From assembly GCF_013340935.1 (NCBI RefSeq), contig NZ_WHOS01000009.1:62001-126000 (forward strand): DNA of 64,000 nucleotides, given 5' to 3'. The DNA comes from Azospirillum melinis. GTDB lineage: Bacteria > Pseudomonadota > Alphaproteobacteria > Azospirillales > Azospirillaceae. Positions 24,088 to 33,734 of this stretch are shown here, one piece after another. The position numbers and the translations under genes were made by a program. Below the pieces are notes generated by a model. It did no database searches. It was not told where the DNA came from and saw only the letters and a program-made list of their open reading frames with translations. Within the stretch, counting starts at the first letter, position 1, and every line of letters begins with the position of its first letter.

Positions 24088-25239
24088 ATGGCCTTGGACA
24101 AGGACGTTTTGGATCAACTGCTGGACACGCTGGGGCGCTTCGTCCGCGAGAAGCTGGTCCCGCTGGAACACAAGGTGGCGGAGGATGACGCCATCCCGGC
24201 CGAGGTGATCGGCGCGATGCGCGGGATGGGCCTGTTCGGCCTGTCGATCCCGGAGGAGTATGGCGGGCTCGGCCTGTCGATGACGGACGAGGTTCAGGTC
24301 GCTTTCCAGTTGGGACAGACCTCCCCGGCCTTCCGCTCGCTGATCGGCACCAACAACGGCATCGGCTCCCAGGGCATCGTCATCGACGGCACGGCGGAGC
24401 AGAAGCAGCGCTACCTGCCCCGTCTGGCCGCCGGCGAGATCGTCGGCGCCTTCGCCCTGACCGAACCGGAATCGGGGTCGGACGCCGGCTCGCTCCGCAC
24501 CACCGCCCGGCGCGACGGCGACCATTTCATCCTGAACGGCACCAAGCGCTACATCACCAACGCGCCGCAGGCCGGCCTCTTCACCGTCTTCGCCCGCACC
24601 GACCTGGACAGCCGCGATGCCCGCGGCGTGTCGGCCTTCCTGGTGGAAGCCGGGACGCCCGGCCTGTCGCTCGGCCCCATCGACAAAAAGATGGGCCAGA
24701 AGGGCGCCCACACCTGCGACGTGATCTTCGAGGACTGCCGCGTTCCGGCCGGCGCCATCCTGGGCGGCAAGGAAGGGCAGGGCTTCAAGACGGCGATGAA
24801 GGTGCTGGACCGCGGCCGCCTGCACATCGGCGCCGTCTGCGTCGGTCTGGCCGAGCGGCTGATCCGCGACAGCCTGACCTATGCCATGGAGCGCAAGCAG
24901 TTCGGCCAGCCGCTCGCCGAATTCCAGCTGATCCAGGCGATGCTGGCCGACAGCCGGGCGGAGGCCTATGCCGCGCGCTGCATGGTGCTGGAAACCGCAC
25001 GCCGCCGCGATGCCGGGCAGAACGTCAACACCGACGCCGCCTGCTGCAAGATGTTCTCGACCGAAATGGTCGGCCGCGTCGCCGACCGAGCGGTGCAGAT
25101 CCATGGCGGGGCCGGCTACATCGCCGATTACGGGATCGAGCGCTTTTACCGCGACGTCCGCCTGTTCCGCATCTATGAGGGCACCACACAGATCCAGCAG
25201 CTCGTCATCGCCCGCAACATGATTCGGGAGGCGGCATGA
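24088..25239 (+). CDS. Acyl-CoA dehydrogenase
   Basis: A 383-residue FAD flavoenzyme performing the alpha,beta-dehydrogenation of an acyl-CoA. Family motifs are present: GLFGLSIPEEYGGLGLS, the flavin-binding FALTEPESGSDAGSLRTTA and FILNGTKRYITNA segments, and the catalytic base E364 in FRIYEGTTQIQQLVIARN. Length is the usual about 380. The ATG at 24088 follows GGAG by about 9 nt. It is the first gene of an operon: its stop overlaps the next start by 4 nt. Chain-length or ring specificity cannot be read from sequence. Confidence 0.92.
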   Translation: MALDKDVLDQLLDTLGRFVREKLVPLEHKVAEDDAIPAEVIGAMRGMGLFGLSIPEEYGGLGLSMTDEVQVAFQLGQTSPAFRSLIGTNNGIGSQGIVIDGTAEQKQRYLPRLAAGEIVGAFALTEPESGSDAGSLRTTARRDGDHFILNGTKRYITNAPQAGLFTVFARTDLDSRDARGVSAFLVEAGTPGLSLGPIDKKMGQKGAHTCDVIFEDCRVPAGAILGGKEGQGFKTAMKVLDRGRLHIGAVCVGLAERLIRDSLTYAMERKQFGQPLAEFQLIQAMLADSRAEAYAARCMVLETARRRDAGQNVNTDAACCKMFSTEMVGRVADRAVQIHGGAGYIADYGIERFYRDVRLFRIYEGTTQIQQLVIARNMIREAA

Positions 25240-26804
25240 CCGCCGGGCGGCCGGTTCCCGATTTCGCCGCGATGGTGGCGGCGCTGCCGCAGCGCATCAG
25301 CCACGCGGCCCTCGCCTGGGCGGAGCGGACACCGGACGCCCCCGCCCTGTTCGACGGGGCACAGGAATGGAGCTACCGCCGGCTGGCCCAGGCGGTCGGC
25401 AGCGCCGCCGCGCAGTTGAAGCGGCTGGGGGTGGTCGGCGGCGACCGGGTGATGGTCGTCTGCGAGAACGGCCTTGCCGCCGTCACGCTGATCCTGGCCG
25501 CCAGCGAATGCGACGCCTGGCCGGTCATCGTCAATGCCCGCCTGTCGGAGCGCGAGATCGACGGCATCCGCGACCACTGCCAACCGCGCCGGGTCTTCTA
25601 TACCGATACGGTTTCCCATGAGGCCGCCGCCCACGCCGCCCGCCATGGCGCGGAGCCGCTCGGCGACCCGGATCTGCCGCCTATGGCAGTCGGCCCGCTG
25701 CTGGACGCCGAACCGGAGCCGGTCCATGCCGGCAACCAGCGGCAGGTCGGCGCGCTGATCTACACCTCCGGCACCACCGGCAAGCCCAAGGGCGTGATGC
25801 TGTCGCACCGCGGCCTGCTGTTCGTCGCCTCGGTGTCGGGCTGGATGCGCGGGCTGGGCCCCAACGACCGCACCTACGGCGTGCTGCCGGTCAGCCATGT
25901 CTTCGGGCTGGCCTCGACCTGCCTCGGCACCCTCTATGCCGGTGGCTGCCTGCACACGGTTCCCCGCTTCGCCCCCGCAGCGGTGTGGCAGGCGCTGGAA
26001 CAGGATGGGGTGACCGTGTTCCAGGGTGTTCCAGCCATGTATGCAAAGCTGGTGGAGCACGCCACCGTCACCAGCCGCACGCCCACCGCGCCGGCCCTGC
26101 GCTATCTGTCGTCGGGCGGTTCGGTGCTTGACCTCGACCTCAAGCTGGCGGTGGAGCGGGTCTTCGGCCTGCCGCTGCACAACGGCTACGGCCTGACCGA
26201 ATGCTCGCCGACGGTAACGCAGACCCGGCTCGACGCGCCGCGCGGCGACACCTCCATTGGACCAGCCCTGCCGCTGGTGGAGATGCGCTTCGTCGACCAT
26301 GTCACCGGCCTGGACGTGGCCAGCGGCGAGCCGGGGGAACTGTGGGTCTGCGCCCCCAACGTGATGCTCGGCTATTACCGCGAACCGGCACTGACCGCCC
26401 AGGTGATCACCGACGACGGCTGGCTGAAGACCGGCGACGTCGCCCGGCTGGAACCGGACGGCTGCGTCGCCGTGGTTGGCCGCATCCGCGAGATCGTCAT
26501 CCGCTCCGGCTTCAACGTCTATCCGGAGGAGGTGGAGGGGGTGCTGACCAGCCACCCGGCGGTGACGCTGGCCGCGGTGGTCGGCCATGCCGTCGCCGGC
26601 AACGAGGAGGTGGTGGCCTTCGTCCAGTTCATCCCCGGCCAAAGCGCCAGCGAGGAAGACCTGAAAGCCTGGGCCGCCGAACGGCTTGCCCCCTACAAGC
26701 GCCCGTCGCGCATCGTCGCCATGGACGCCCTGCCGGCCAGCCCGACCGGCAAGCTGCTGAAAAGCGGCCTCCGTGCGCTCGCCGCCGAGGTGATGGCCGT
26801 CTGA
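25236..26804 (+). CDS. Acyl-CoA ligase (AMP-forming)
   Basis: A 522-residue member of the ANL superfamily that activates a carboxylic acid to its CoA thioester through an acyl-adenylate. P-loop-like motif YTSGTTGKPKGVMLSH, the A5 motif HNGYGLTECSP, A7 WLKTGD, A8 GRIREIVIRSGFNVYPEEVE and the catalytic Lys near the end in PTGKLLKSGLR are all present. Start overlaps the dehydrogenase stop (ATGA). Together with the LIV-type importer downstream it would trap the imported acid as CoA ester. Substrate unknown; medium-chain, aromatic or alicyclic acids are all possible. Confidence 0.9.
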   Translation: MTAGRPVPDFAAMVAALPQRISHAALAWAERTPDAPALFDGAQEWSYRRLAQAVGSAAAQLKRLGVVGGDRVMVVCENGLAAVTLILAASECDAWPVIVNARLSEREIDGIRDHCQPRRVFYTDTVSHEAAAHAARHGAEPLGDPDLPPMAVGPLLDAEPEPVHAGNQRQVGALIYTSGTTGKPKGVMLSHRGLLFVASVSGWMRGLGPNDRTYGVLPVSHVFGLASTCLGTLYAGGCLHTVPRFAPAAVWQALEQDGVTVFQGVPAMYAKLVEHATVTSRTPTAPALRYLSSGGSVLDLDLKLAVERVFGLPLHNGYGLTECSPTVTQTRLDAPRGDTSIGPALPLVEMRFVDHVTGLDVASGEPGELWVCAPNVMLGYYREPALTAQVITDDGWLKTGDVARLEPDGCVAVVGRIREIVIRSGFNVYPEEVEGVLTSHPAVTLAAVVGHAVAGNEEVVAFVQFIPGQSASEEDLKAWAAERLAPYKRPSRIVAMDALPASPTGKLLKSGLRALAAEVMAV

Positions 26805-26869
26805 CGCAGAGAGCAGAACTCCGAAAAACAAAGCCTCAAAAAGCAATGCCCACGGGAGGGAACCAAAGC

Positions 26870-28048
26870 ATGACCCGGACGCTCGCCAATCTCGTAACCG
26901 TTTCGGCCCTCGCTCTGTCGGCGGCGCTCGGCGCCGGGACGGCGCAGGCCAAGGACTTCCTGCTGGGCTCCGAACTGCCGCTGACCGGCAGCCTCGCCCG
27001 TGTCGGCCAGGGCATGCATGAGGGCATCTCCGTCGCCGTAGAGATGGCGAACAGGAATTATGCCGGCAGGCACAGCTTCAAGGTCCAGACCATCGACGAC
27101 GAGACCTCGCCCGCCAAAGGTGTGGCGGCGGTGGAGAAGCTGGCCGGTGACGGTGTGGTGGCGATCACCGGCGGCTATGGGTCCAACATCATCGGTCCGG
27201 CGTCGGAAGCGGCGCAGAAGGCCGGGCTGGTCTACATCACCTCGGGCGGCGTCTCCCCCGAACTGACCCAGCGCGGCTATCCCACCTTCTTCCGCATCAA
27301 CAACACCGACGGGTATGCGCTCGCCATGATCGGCATGTTGCAGGAGATGGGTGCGAAGAAGGTCTCCATCGTCTATCTGAACAAGGACGCCACCAGCAGC
27401 CTCGCCAAACAGGTCAACAGCGCGCTGACCGCCAAGGGCGTCACGGTCGGCATGCACGAATTCGACGGCTCAACCAGCGACTTCAAGCCGCTGATGAACA
27501 AGGTCAAGCTGCAGGACCGTCCCGACGTCATCGCCATGGTCGGCTACGAGAACGACTATGTCGGCATCCTGCGCGCAGCCAAGGTGCTGAAACCGCAGGT
27601 CAAGGCGGTGGTCGGCGTCTGGTCGCTCGCCACCGCGCAGATGGCCAAGGAATTCCCCGACCTGATGGAGACTGTCTACGGCACCTCGATGCTGCCCTAC
27701 CCGGTGGAATTCACCCAGCCGGAAGCGGTTGAGTTCGCCGCCACCTATAAGAAGCTGTTCAACAAGGATCCCGACTATCTGGGCCAGTTCGGCTACGTCC
27801 AGACCCGCCTGCTGATCGACGCCGTCGTCCGCGCCGACGAGGCCGGGACGCTCGCCAAGGGCGGCCTGCCGGACGAGTTGCGGAAGACCGACGCCAACAC
27901 CCTGATCGGCCGCGTCACCTTCGACAGGAACGGCGACAACCTGAACTTCACCCACCGCATGGGCCAGCACCAGGGCGGCAAGGTGGTCCTGGTCTGGCCG
28001 AAGGACGCCGCCAACGGAACGATGAACTTCCCGGCAGTGCCCTGGTGA
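26870..28048 (+). CDS. Branched-chain amino acid/organic acid-type ABC transporter solute-binding protein (LivK family)
   Basis: A 392-residue periplasmic receptor. Signal peptide ALALSAALGAGTAQA with cleavage before KDFLLG. The type I periplasmic fold opens with LGSELPLTGSLARVGQGMHEGISVAVEMAN, typical of LivK-like receptors, and has the GYGSNIIGPASEAAQKAGLVYI region that contacts ligand carboxylates. GGGAGG precedes the ATG by about 9 nt. Genes of this receptor class beside acyl-CoA ligases often bind aromatic or fatty acids rather than amino acids. A stem-loop after the gene may adjust its expression relative to the permeases. Confidence 0.9.
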   Translation: MTRTLANLVTVSALALSAALGAGTAQAKDFLLGSELPLTGSLARVGQGMHEGISVAVEMANRNYAGRHSFKVQTIDDETSPAKGVAAVEKLAGDGVVAITGGYGSNIIGPASEAAQKAGLVYITSGGVSPELTQRGYPTFFRINNTDGYALAMIGMLQEMGAKKVSIVYLNKDATSSLAKQVNSALTAKGVTVGMHEFDGSTSDFKPLMNKVKLQDRPDVIAMVGYENDYVGILRAAKVLKPQVKAVVGVWSLATAQMAKEFPDLMETVYGTSMLPYPVEFTQPEAVEFAATYKKLFNKDPDYLGQFGYVQTRLLIDAVVRADEAGTLAKGGLPDELRKTDANTLIGRVTFDRNGDNLNFTHRMGQHQGGKVVLVWPKDAANGTMNFPAVPW

Positions 28049-28057
28049 GCGAGACCG

Positions 28058-28078
28058 CCTTTCCCAAGCGGGGAAAGG
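28058..28078 (+). terminator. Intercistronic stem-loop between receptor and permease genes
   Basis: CCTTTCCC / GGGAAAGG with loop AAGCG, 10 nt after the receptor stop. Such hairpins commonly stabilise the receptor mRNA and attenuate downstream permease genes; the C-rich and G-rich arms also resemble a dispersed repeat element. Confidence 0.5.
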
Positions 28079-28109
28079 GGATGAGGCCACCTCCAACAGG
28101 GTGCAACCC

Positions 28110-28988
28110 ATGTTCGAACTGACGCTCCAGGCACTGTTCTCGGGCCTGCTCGCCGGCGGCTATTACGCCACCGTGGCGGTCGGGTTGGCGCTGGTGTTCG
28201 GGACCATGCGGGTCATCAATCTCGCCCATGGCGAGCTGGTGCTGCTGGCTGCCTATGTCGCCTATGCGGCGGAAACCAATTATGGCGTCAACCCGGTGAT
28301 GGCGATCCCGGTGGCGCTGGTGATCGTCGGGTCGGCGTCGGCCATCGTCTATGCGCTGCTCAGCCGCATCCGGCAGGACCGCGAGATCAACTCGCTGATC
28401 CTCACCTTCGGGCTCGGGATCATCCTGACCAACGCCATCCTGTCGATCTGGAAGGCCGACATCCATTCGACCTCCGATCCCTGGTTCCAGGATTCGCTGG
28501 TCGTCGCCGACACCCTGTTCGCGATGAATGCGGAGGTCGCCTCCTTTGTCGGTGGGCTGGTGCTGATGGCCGGCGTCTGGTGGTGGCTGAACCATTCCTG
28601 GCAGGGGCGGGCGGTGCGGGCGCTGTCGTCGAACCGGGCGGCGGCGACGCTGATGGGGGTCAATCCGCGGAAGATCGAGATCCTGTCCTTCCTGATCGCC
28701 GCGCTTCTCGCCACCTTCGCCGGCTTCGCCATCTACACCGGCAAGACCGTCTTCCCGGCGCTGGGCCATGTGCTGACGGTCAAGGCCTTCATCATCACCG
28801 TGCTGGCCGGCATGGGCTCGATCCCCGGCGTGCTGATCGGCGCCGTCATGATCGGCGTCATCGAATCGCTGACGGTCACCTACCTGTCGGCCTCGTTGCA
28901 GGAGCTGGCTGGAATGATCCTGTTCCTGGTCGTGCTGTTCGTCTCGCCCTCGGGCCTGTTCGGCGGGGGGAGGGCACTGGCGCGATGA
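28110..28988 (+). CDS. livH: LIV-type ABC transporter permease, LivH family
   Basis: A 292-residue inner-membrane permease with about eight hydrophobic segments. LivH marks are seen: LFSGLLAGGYYATVAVGLALVFGTMRVINLAHGEL near the N-terminus (in shorter form GLALVFGTMRVINLAHGE) and the coupling segment VRALSSNRAAATLMGVNPRKIE that contacts the ATPases. The ATG at 28110 is chosen over an in-frame GTG at 28101 because the latter has no ribosome site. Its stop overlaps the next start by 4 nt. Confidence 0.92.
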   Translation: MFELTLQALFSGLLAGGYYATVAVGLALVFGTMRVINLAHGELVLLAAYVAYAAETNYGVNPVMAIPVALVIVGSASAIVYALLSRIRQDREINSLILTFGLGIILTNAILSIWKADIHSTSDPWFQDSLVVADTLFAMNAEVASFVGGLVLMAGVWWWLNHSWQGRAVRALSSNRAAATLMGVNPRKIEILSFLIAALLATFAGFAIYTGKTVFPALGHVLTVKAFIITVLAGMGSIPGVLIGAVMIGVIESLTVTYLSASLQELAGMILFLVVLFVSPSGLFGGGRALAR

Positions 28989-29942
28989 GCAATCCTTCGA
29001 TGAACCGTCTTCTTCTGATCGCCGTACTCGCCGTCGCTTATGTCGGCGTGCCTTTGCTGTTCGGCGGCAATGCCTATGTGCTGGGGCTGATCGTCGCGGC
29101 GCTGACCATTGCTGGAGTGGCGGTGGCCTGGGCACTGCTCGGCAATCTCGGCGGCATGGTCAGCTTCGGACACGCCGCCTTCTTCGGGGTCGGCTCCTAC
29201 ACCTCCGCCGTGCTGGCGATGAAGCTGGGCGTGCCGGTCTTCGCCGCGATGCTGCTGGGCGGGGTGGGGGCGGCGGTGTCCTCCATCGCCATGCTGCCGG
29301 CGCTGCGGCTGCGCGGCCCGTACTTCGCCCTCGCCATCCTCGCCTACGCCCACATCTTCCAGATTCTGACGACCGAGATGACGCCGGTCACCGGCGGGGC
29401 CGGCGGGCTGCTGTCGATCCCGCGCTTTCCGAAAATCCTGGGCTTCGATTTCGGCGAGAAGCTGGGCGGCTACCTGATCGTCCTAACCGTCGTCGTGCTG
29501 GCGGCCCTCGCCTATGACGCTATCCGGCGCAGCACCTGGGGCCTCGCCCTGAAGGCGATGCACGACACCGAGGTGGCGACCCGCGTCGTCGGCGTGCCCA
29601 GCACCCACCTGAAGGCGGCGATGCTGGTGCTGTCGGCCTTCATCACCGGGGTGGTCGGCGCCTTCAATGCCCATTTCATCAGCTTCCTCGACCCCGATTA
29701 CGCCTTTTCCAGCGGCTGGACCGTGCTGCCGATCGCCGCGGCCATCTTCGGCGGCTACCGCACGGTGTGGGGGCCGGTGGTGGGGGCCTTGGCGATCTAT
29801 CTGGTCGACCAGCTGCTGTTCAAGCCGATCCTGCCGCACGGCCACCAGATGATCCTGGGCGTGCTGCTCTGTGCCATGATCCTGCTCAGCCCCGGCGGCC
29901 TGATGCCGGCCTTGCGCCGCCGCCCGGTGAAGGAGGGCCGCC

Positions 29943-29956
<14 letters not shown>
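28985..29956 (+). CDS. livM: LIV-type ABC transporter permease, LivM family
   Basis: A 323-residue second permease. Marks include the NLGGMVSFGHAAFFGVGSYTSA segment (LivM signature SxGHAAFFGxGAY), RLRGPYFALAILAYAHI, and the coupling loop STWGLALKAMHDTEVATRVVG. Start overlaps livH (ATGA) and the last 14 nt overlap livG. It pairs with LivH to form the transmembrane channel. Confidence 0.92.
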
Positions 29957-30664
<708 letters not shown>

Positions 30665-30668
<4 letters not shown>

Positions 30669-31387
30669 CCAACGCACTCGACATCCTGGCGCTGCGGGCC
30701 GGCTATGGCACGATCAACGTGCTGTGGGACGTCTCGCTGTCGGTGGAAGCCGGCAAGACGACGGTGATCGTCGGCCCGAACGGTGCCGGCAAGACCACGC
30801 TGTTGCGCGCCATCATGGGGCTGGTGCCCGCCGCCTCCGGCGACATCCGTGTCGACGGGCAGAGCCGCAAGACGGTGAAGACCTGGGACCGGGTCGCCGA
30901 CGGGCTGGTGATGATCCCGGAAGGCCGGATGATCTTCCCCGACATGACGGTGGAGGACAATCTGATGATGGGCGCCTTCCCGCGCGGCTGCCGCAAGGAC
31001 TGGAAGCGCAACAAGGCGATGGTCATGGACATGTTCCCGCGGCTGGCGGAGCGCCGTGGGCAGATCGCCGGCACCCTGTCGGGCGGCGAGGCGCAGATGC
31101 TCGCCATCGGCCGCGGCCTGATGGAACAGCCGCGCGTCTGCCTGATCGACGAGCCGTCGCTCGGCCTCGCCCCCGTGGTGGTCGACGAGATCTTCCGCAT
31201 CCTGGCGCGGCTGCGGGCGGAGGGGCTGACCATCCTGCTGGTGGAGCAGAACACCAGCCGCGCCCTGAAGATCGCCGACCATGTCTATCTGATGCAGTCG
31301 GGCAAAGTGGTTCTGTCCGAACGCGGCGACCGGGTGGACCTGGAGCGTCTTCACGCGCTTTACTTCGCGCACGAAACAGCCGCGTGA
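30665..31387 (+). CDS. livF: LIV-type ABC transporter ATP-binding protein, LivF family
   Basis: A 240-residue ATPase with a fully canonical site: GPNGAGKTTLL, IPEGRMIFPDMTVEDNL, signature LSGGEAQMLAIGR, Walker B VCLIDEPSLGLAP and LVEQNTSRAL. Completes the five-component importer. Its stop overlaps the next start by one nucleotide (TGATG). Confidence 0.93.
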
Positions 31388-31845
31388 TGGGGCAGGGGAT
31401 GGACGAACAGGGTATGAACGATCTGCTGAACGGGGAGCCGGAATCGGGCTTCCAGCGCCTGCTGGGCTACGCCTTGAGTCGCTGGGAGGAGGGCGAGGCG
31501 GAGCTGACGATGGCTATCGACGACCGCCACCTGAACCGGGCCGGCGTGGTGCATGGCGGGGTTCTGGTGACGCTTTTGGACACGGTTTCCGGATTCTCGG
31601 CAACATACTGTCCCTTCCCCGGCCGGGTGCGGCGGGTGGTGACGCTGTCCCTGTCGACGAGCTTCCTGGGTCAGGCGCGCACCGGTACGCTGGTCGCCAC
31701 CGGCCGGCTGCGCGGCGGCGGGCGCAAGATCATCGGCATTGCGGCGGAGATCCGCCACGCCGATACCGGCGCCCTGATCGCCACGTCGGAAGGCATGTTC
31801 AAATACCGGCCGGGCAGCGAAAACCGGGAGGGAACCGAGCTATGA
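31387..31845 (+). CDS. PaaI-like hotdog-fold thioesterase
   Basis: A 152-residue acyl-CoA thioesterase of the PaaI/YbgC-like hotdog family. The active-site segment HLNRAGVVHGGVLVTLLDTVSG has the HGG and the following Asp/Thr expected for catalysis, and IGIAAEIRHADTGALIATSEGMFKY is the last strand pair. It would release CoA from dead-end CoA esters. Alternative in-frame starts at 31399 (preceded by a strong GGCAGGGG) and 31414 exist. Overlaps livF by 1 nt and the hydratase gene by 4 nt. Confidence 0.85.
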   Translation: MGQGMDEQGMNDLLNGEPESGFQRLLGYALSRWEEGEAELTMAIDDRHLNRAGVVHGGVLVTLLDTVSGFSATYCPFPGRVRRVVTLSLSTSFLGQARTGTLVATGRLRGGGRKIIGIAAEIRHADTGALIATSEGMFKYRPGSENREGTEL

Positions 31846-32621
31846 GTGGACAACTGACCGTCGCGCGCCAGGGCCGCGTGATGGTGCTGACGATGGACGA
31901 CGCGGCCACCAAGAACGCGCTGGGGCCGGAGATGATGGCCACCGCGCGCGATGCGCTGGTGCAGGCGGCCGAGGATCCGGGGGTGGGCGCCATCGTCCTG
32001 ACCGGTGCCAATGGCACCTTCTGTTCCGGCGGCAACCTGGGCCGGCTGCTCGGCAACGCCAAGGCCGACCCGGAGGTGACGCGCACCAGCCTGGAACGTT
32101 TCCACGGCTGGACCCGCGCCATGCGCACCTGCCCCAAGCCGGTGATCGCCGCCGTCGAAGGGGCTGCTGCCGGAGCCGGGTTCTCGGTGGCGCTCGGCTG
32201 CGACCTCATCGTCGCGGCGGAGGATGCCGTGTTCACGCTCGCCTACGTGAAGGTCGGTCTCAACCCCGACGGAGGGGCGTCGGCCTTCCTCGCCCGTGCG
32301 GCGACGCCGCAGCTGGCGGCCGAGATCATGTTTGAAGGCGGCAAAATCGGTGCGGCGCGACTGGCCCAGCTCGCCATCGTCAATCGGGTGGTGGCGCCCG
32401 GCGCCACGCTGGCCGAGGCGCTCGCCTGGGCTGGTCGGCTGGCGGACGGGCCGACGCTCGCCATCGGCCGGGCCAAGCGGCTGATCGAGAGCGGCTTCGG
32501 CGCGCCCGACGACCAGCTCGACCGCGAGGCCGCCTTCTTCGTCGAGGCCCTGCACGGGGCGGAGGCGGCGGAGGGAATCACCGCCTTCTTCGAGAAGCGC
32601 GCGCCGAATTACCCCCGCTGA
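31842..32621 (+). CDS. Enoyl-CoA hydratase/isomerase family protein, PaaG-like
   Basis: A 259-residue crotonase-fold enzyme, last gene of the operon. The oxyanion-hole segments TGANGTFCSGGNLGRL and EGAAAGAGFSVALGCD are clear. At the second catalytic region it reads FTLAYVKVGLNPDGGAS. The Glu of classic hydratases is absent and Asp is kept, as in PaaG-type isomerases acting on aromatic-derived CoA esters. This favours a ring-related or isomerising step over simple beta-oxidation hydration, but the inference is modest. No terminator of the usual form follows. Confidence 0.88.
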   Translation: MSGQLTVARQGRVMVLTMDDAATKNALGPEMMATARDALVQAAEDPGVGAIVLTGANGTFCSGGNLGRLLGNAKADPEVTRTSLERFHGWTRAMRTCPKPVIAAVEGAAAGAGFSVALGCDLIVAAEDAVFTLAYVKVGLNPDGGASAFLARAATPQLAAEIMFEGGKIGAARLAQLAIVNRVVAPGATLAEALAWAGRLADGPTLAIGRAKRLIESGFGAPDDQLDREAAFFVEALHGAEAAEGITAFFEKRAPNYPR

Positions 32622-32648
32622 ACCAGAAGGTTGCGCCTGAGCTTATCG

Positions 32649-32867
32649 TCAGGCCAGCAGCGACAGGGTAGGATCGGGCGGGGTGGGCGCGGCGTTTTCC
32701 AGGGCGCGGACGATGTCCGACGGCGCCCCGGTCAGCCGTAGCGGCTCCGCCCGGCCGGCGAAATACAGATCGGTACTGCCGTCGCCCCCAGTGCGCAGAT
32801 AGGCGACGGCGATGGGGTTCACCAAAACGGTTTCCCCGGACGTGTCGGTCAGTTCGACGAATGCCAT
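32649..32867 (-). CDS. Small FlbD-like protein
   Basis: A 72-residue protein, MAFVELTDTSGETVLVNPIA followed by VAYLRTGGDGSTDLYFAG and ending SLLA. The pattern (a strand, then xxVNPxxVxxLRTxxxGxTxLYF) resembles FlbD/SwrD-type small beta proteins, which are about 60-75 residues. The ATG has GAGG 9 nt upstream. It is convergent with the catabolic operon. FlbD-like identity is tentative; function unknown. Confidence 0.6.
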   Translation of the reverse strand: MAFVELTDTSGETVLVNPIAVAYLRTGGDGSTDLYFAGRAEPLRLTGAPSDIVRALENAAPTPPDPTLSLLA

Positions 32868-32987
32868 TGCGTGTATCCTCTCTCGCGTCCGGGTAAAACG
32901 CTCTGCGATGGTGTATGTTTCCAACCCGGACGTTCAGTAGGGCGCCATGACCGGAAGGGGGTACCCCTTCGACCTCTTGAACGGAGC

Positions 32988-33012
32988 GGAACCGCGACAA
33001 ACATGGGCGGTT
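32988..33012 (+). promoter_or_regulatory. Candidate EcfG (general stress sigma) promoter for the response regulator gene
   Basis: GGAAC at 32988-32992, 17 nt, then GTT at 33010-33012, the EcfG consensus pattern GGAAC-N16/17-GTT. The leader between it and the start at 33096 holds two perfect hairpins: CGAAGCC/GGCTTCG (33021-33039) and CGGGCT/AGCCCG (33054-33068). Confidence 0.5.
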
Positions 33013-33095
33013 CAGTTGATCGAAGCCGAACAGGCTTCGGAAACCGGACGGAACGGGCTATAAGCCCGCACCGTCATTCAAGGGAGCATGCCGTC

Positions 33096-33542
33096 TTGAA
33101 GGTGCTTGTCGTCGAGGACGATCCGCTGATCGGTCCGGCCGTGAAGGCCGTTCTGGAGAATGCGGGCTATACCGTGGTTGGACCGCTGCGCGACGCCGCC
33201 AAGGCTACGCGGGTCGGTGCCCGCGAATGTCCCGAACTGGCGCTGGTCGACGTCAATCTCGCCGGTGGGGAGAATGGCTTGGTCCTGGCCCGTCGCCTGT
33301 GGGAAGAGAATGGCATTCCGTCGCTGCTGATGACCGGCTTCGATCACCATGCGGCGGAAGCCCGCGCCTTCGCCATGGGCCTGCTGCGCAAGCCGGTGAT
33401 GCCGGACGCGCTGGTCCAGGCTGTCGGCGCCGCCGGGGAAATCCTGGGCGGCCTGCGCCCGTCCTCCACGCCGGCCGCGCTGGAGATTTTCCACGGCTCC
33501 GCCGCCATGGCCGCCGGCCTGCCGAAGGCGCGCACGGCCTGA
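33096..33542 (+). CDS. Single-domain response regulator (receiver only)
   Basis: A 148-residue CheY-like receiver. MKVLVVEDDPLIGPAVKAVL opens it with the acidic DD pair, D52 is the phospho-acceptor in LALVDVNLAGG, the switch Thr is in LLMTGF and the Lys in LLRKPV. There is no output domain; the last about 25 residues are unstructured. The start is TTG with GGGAG 9 nt upstream; the ATG at 33088 is out of frame. Stand-alone receivers of this GxNG type often act in alphaproteobacterial stress or phosphorelay circuits. A terminator follows 25 nt after the stop. Confidence 0.85.
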   Translation: MKVLVVEDDPLIGPAVKAVLENAGYTVVGPLRDAAKATRVGARECPELALVDVNLAGGENGLVLARRLWEENGIPSLLMTGFDHHAAEARAFAMGLLRKPVMPDALVQAVGAAGEILGGLRPSSTPAALEIFHGSAAMAAGLPKARTA

Positions 33543-33567
33543 CCGTTCACCGTCCTTGAGATGCCGG

Positions 33568-33596
33568 AAAACGCCCGCCCCCTCGGCGGGCGTTTT
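33568..33596 (+). terminator. Rho-independent terminator after the response regulator gene
   Basis: Perfect 12-bp stem AAAACGCCCGCC / GGCGGGCGTTTT with a 5-nt loop and a T-rich end. Confidence 0.92.
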
Positions 33597-33734
33597 CGTT
33601 TCGACCTGCCGCGCAATCATTCCTGGCCGGGATTGTTGGTGTGATGGCAAGCGGGGACGAACCGGACCCCAAGGGACAAGTTTTCGGCCCGCCGCCATCC
33701 GGCGTTGACGGGCCGCCCAGCGAAAGGAATCCTC

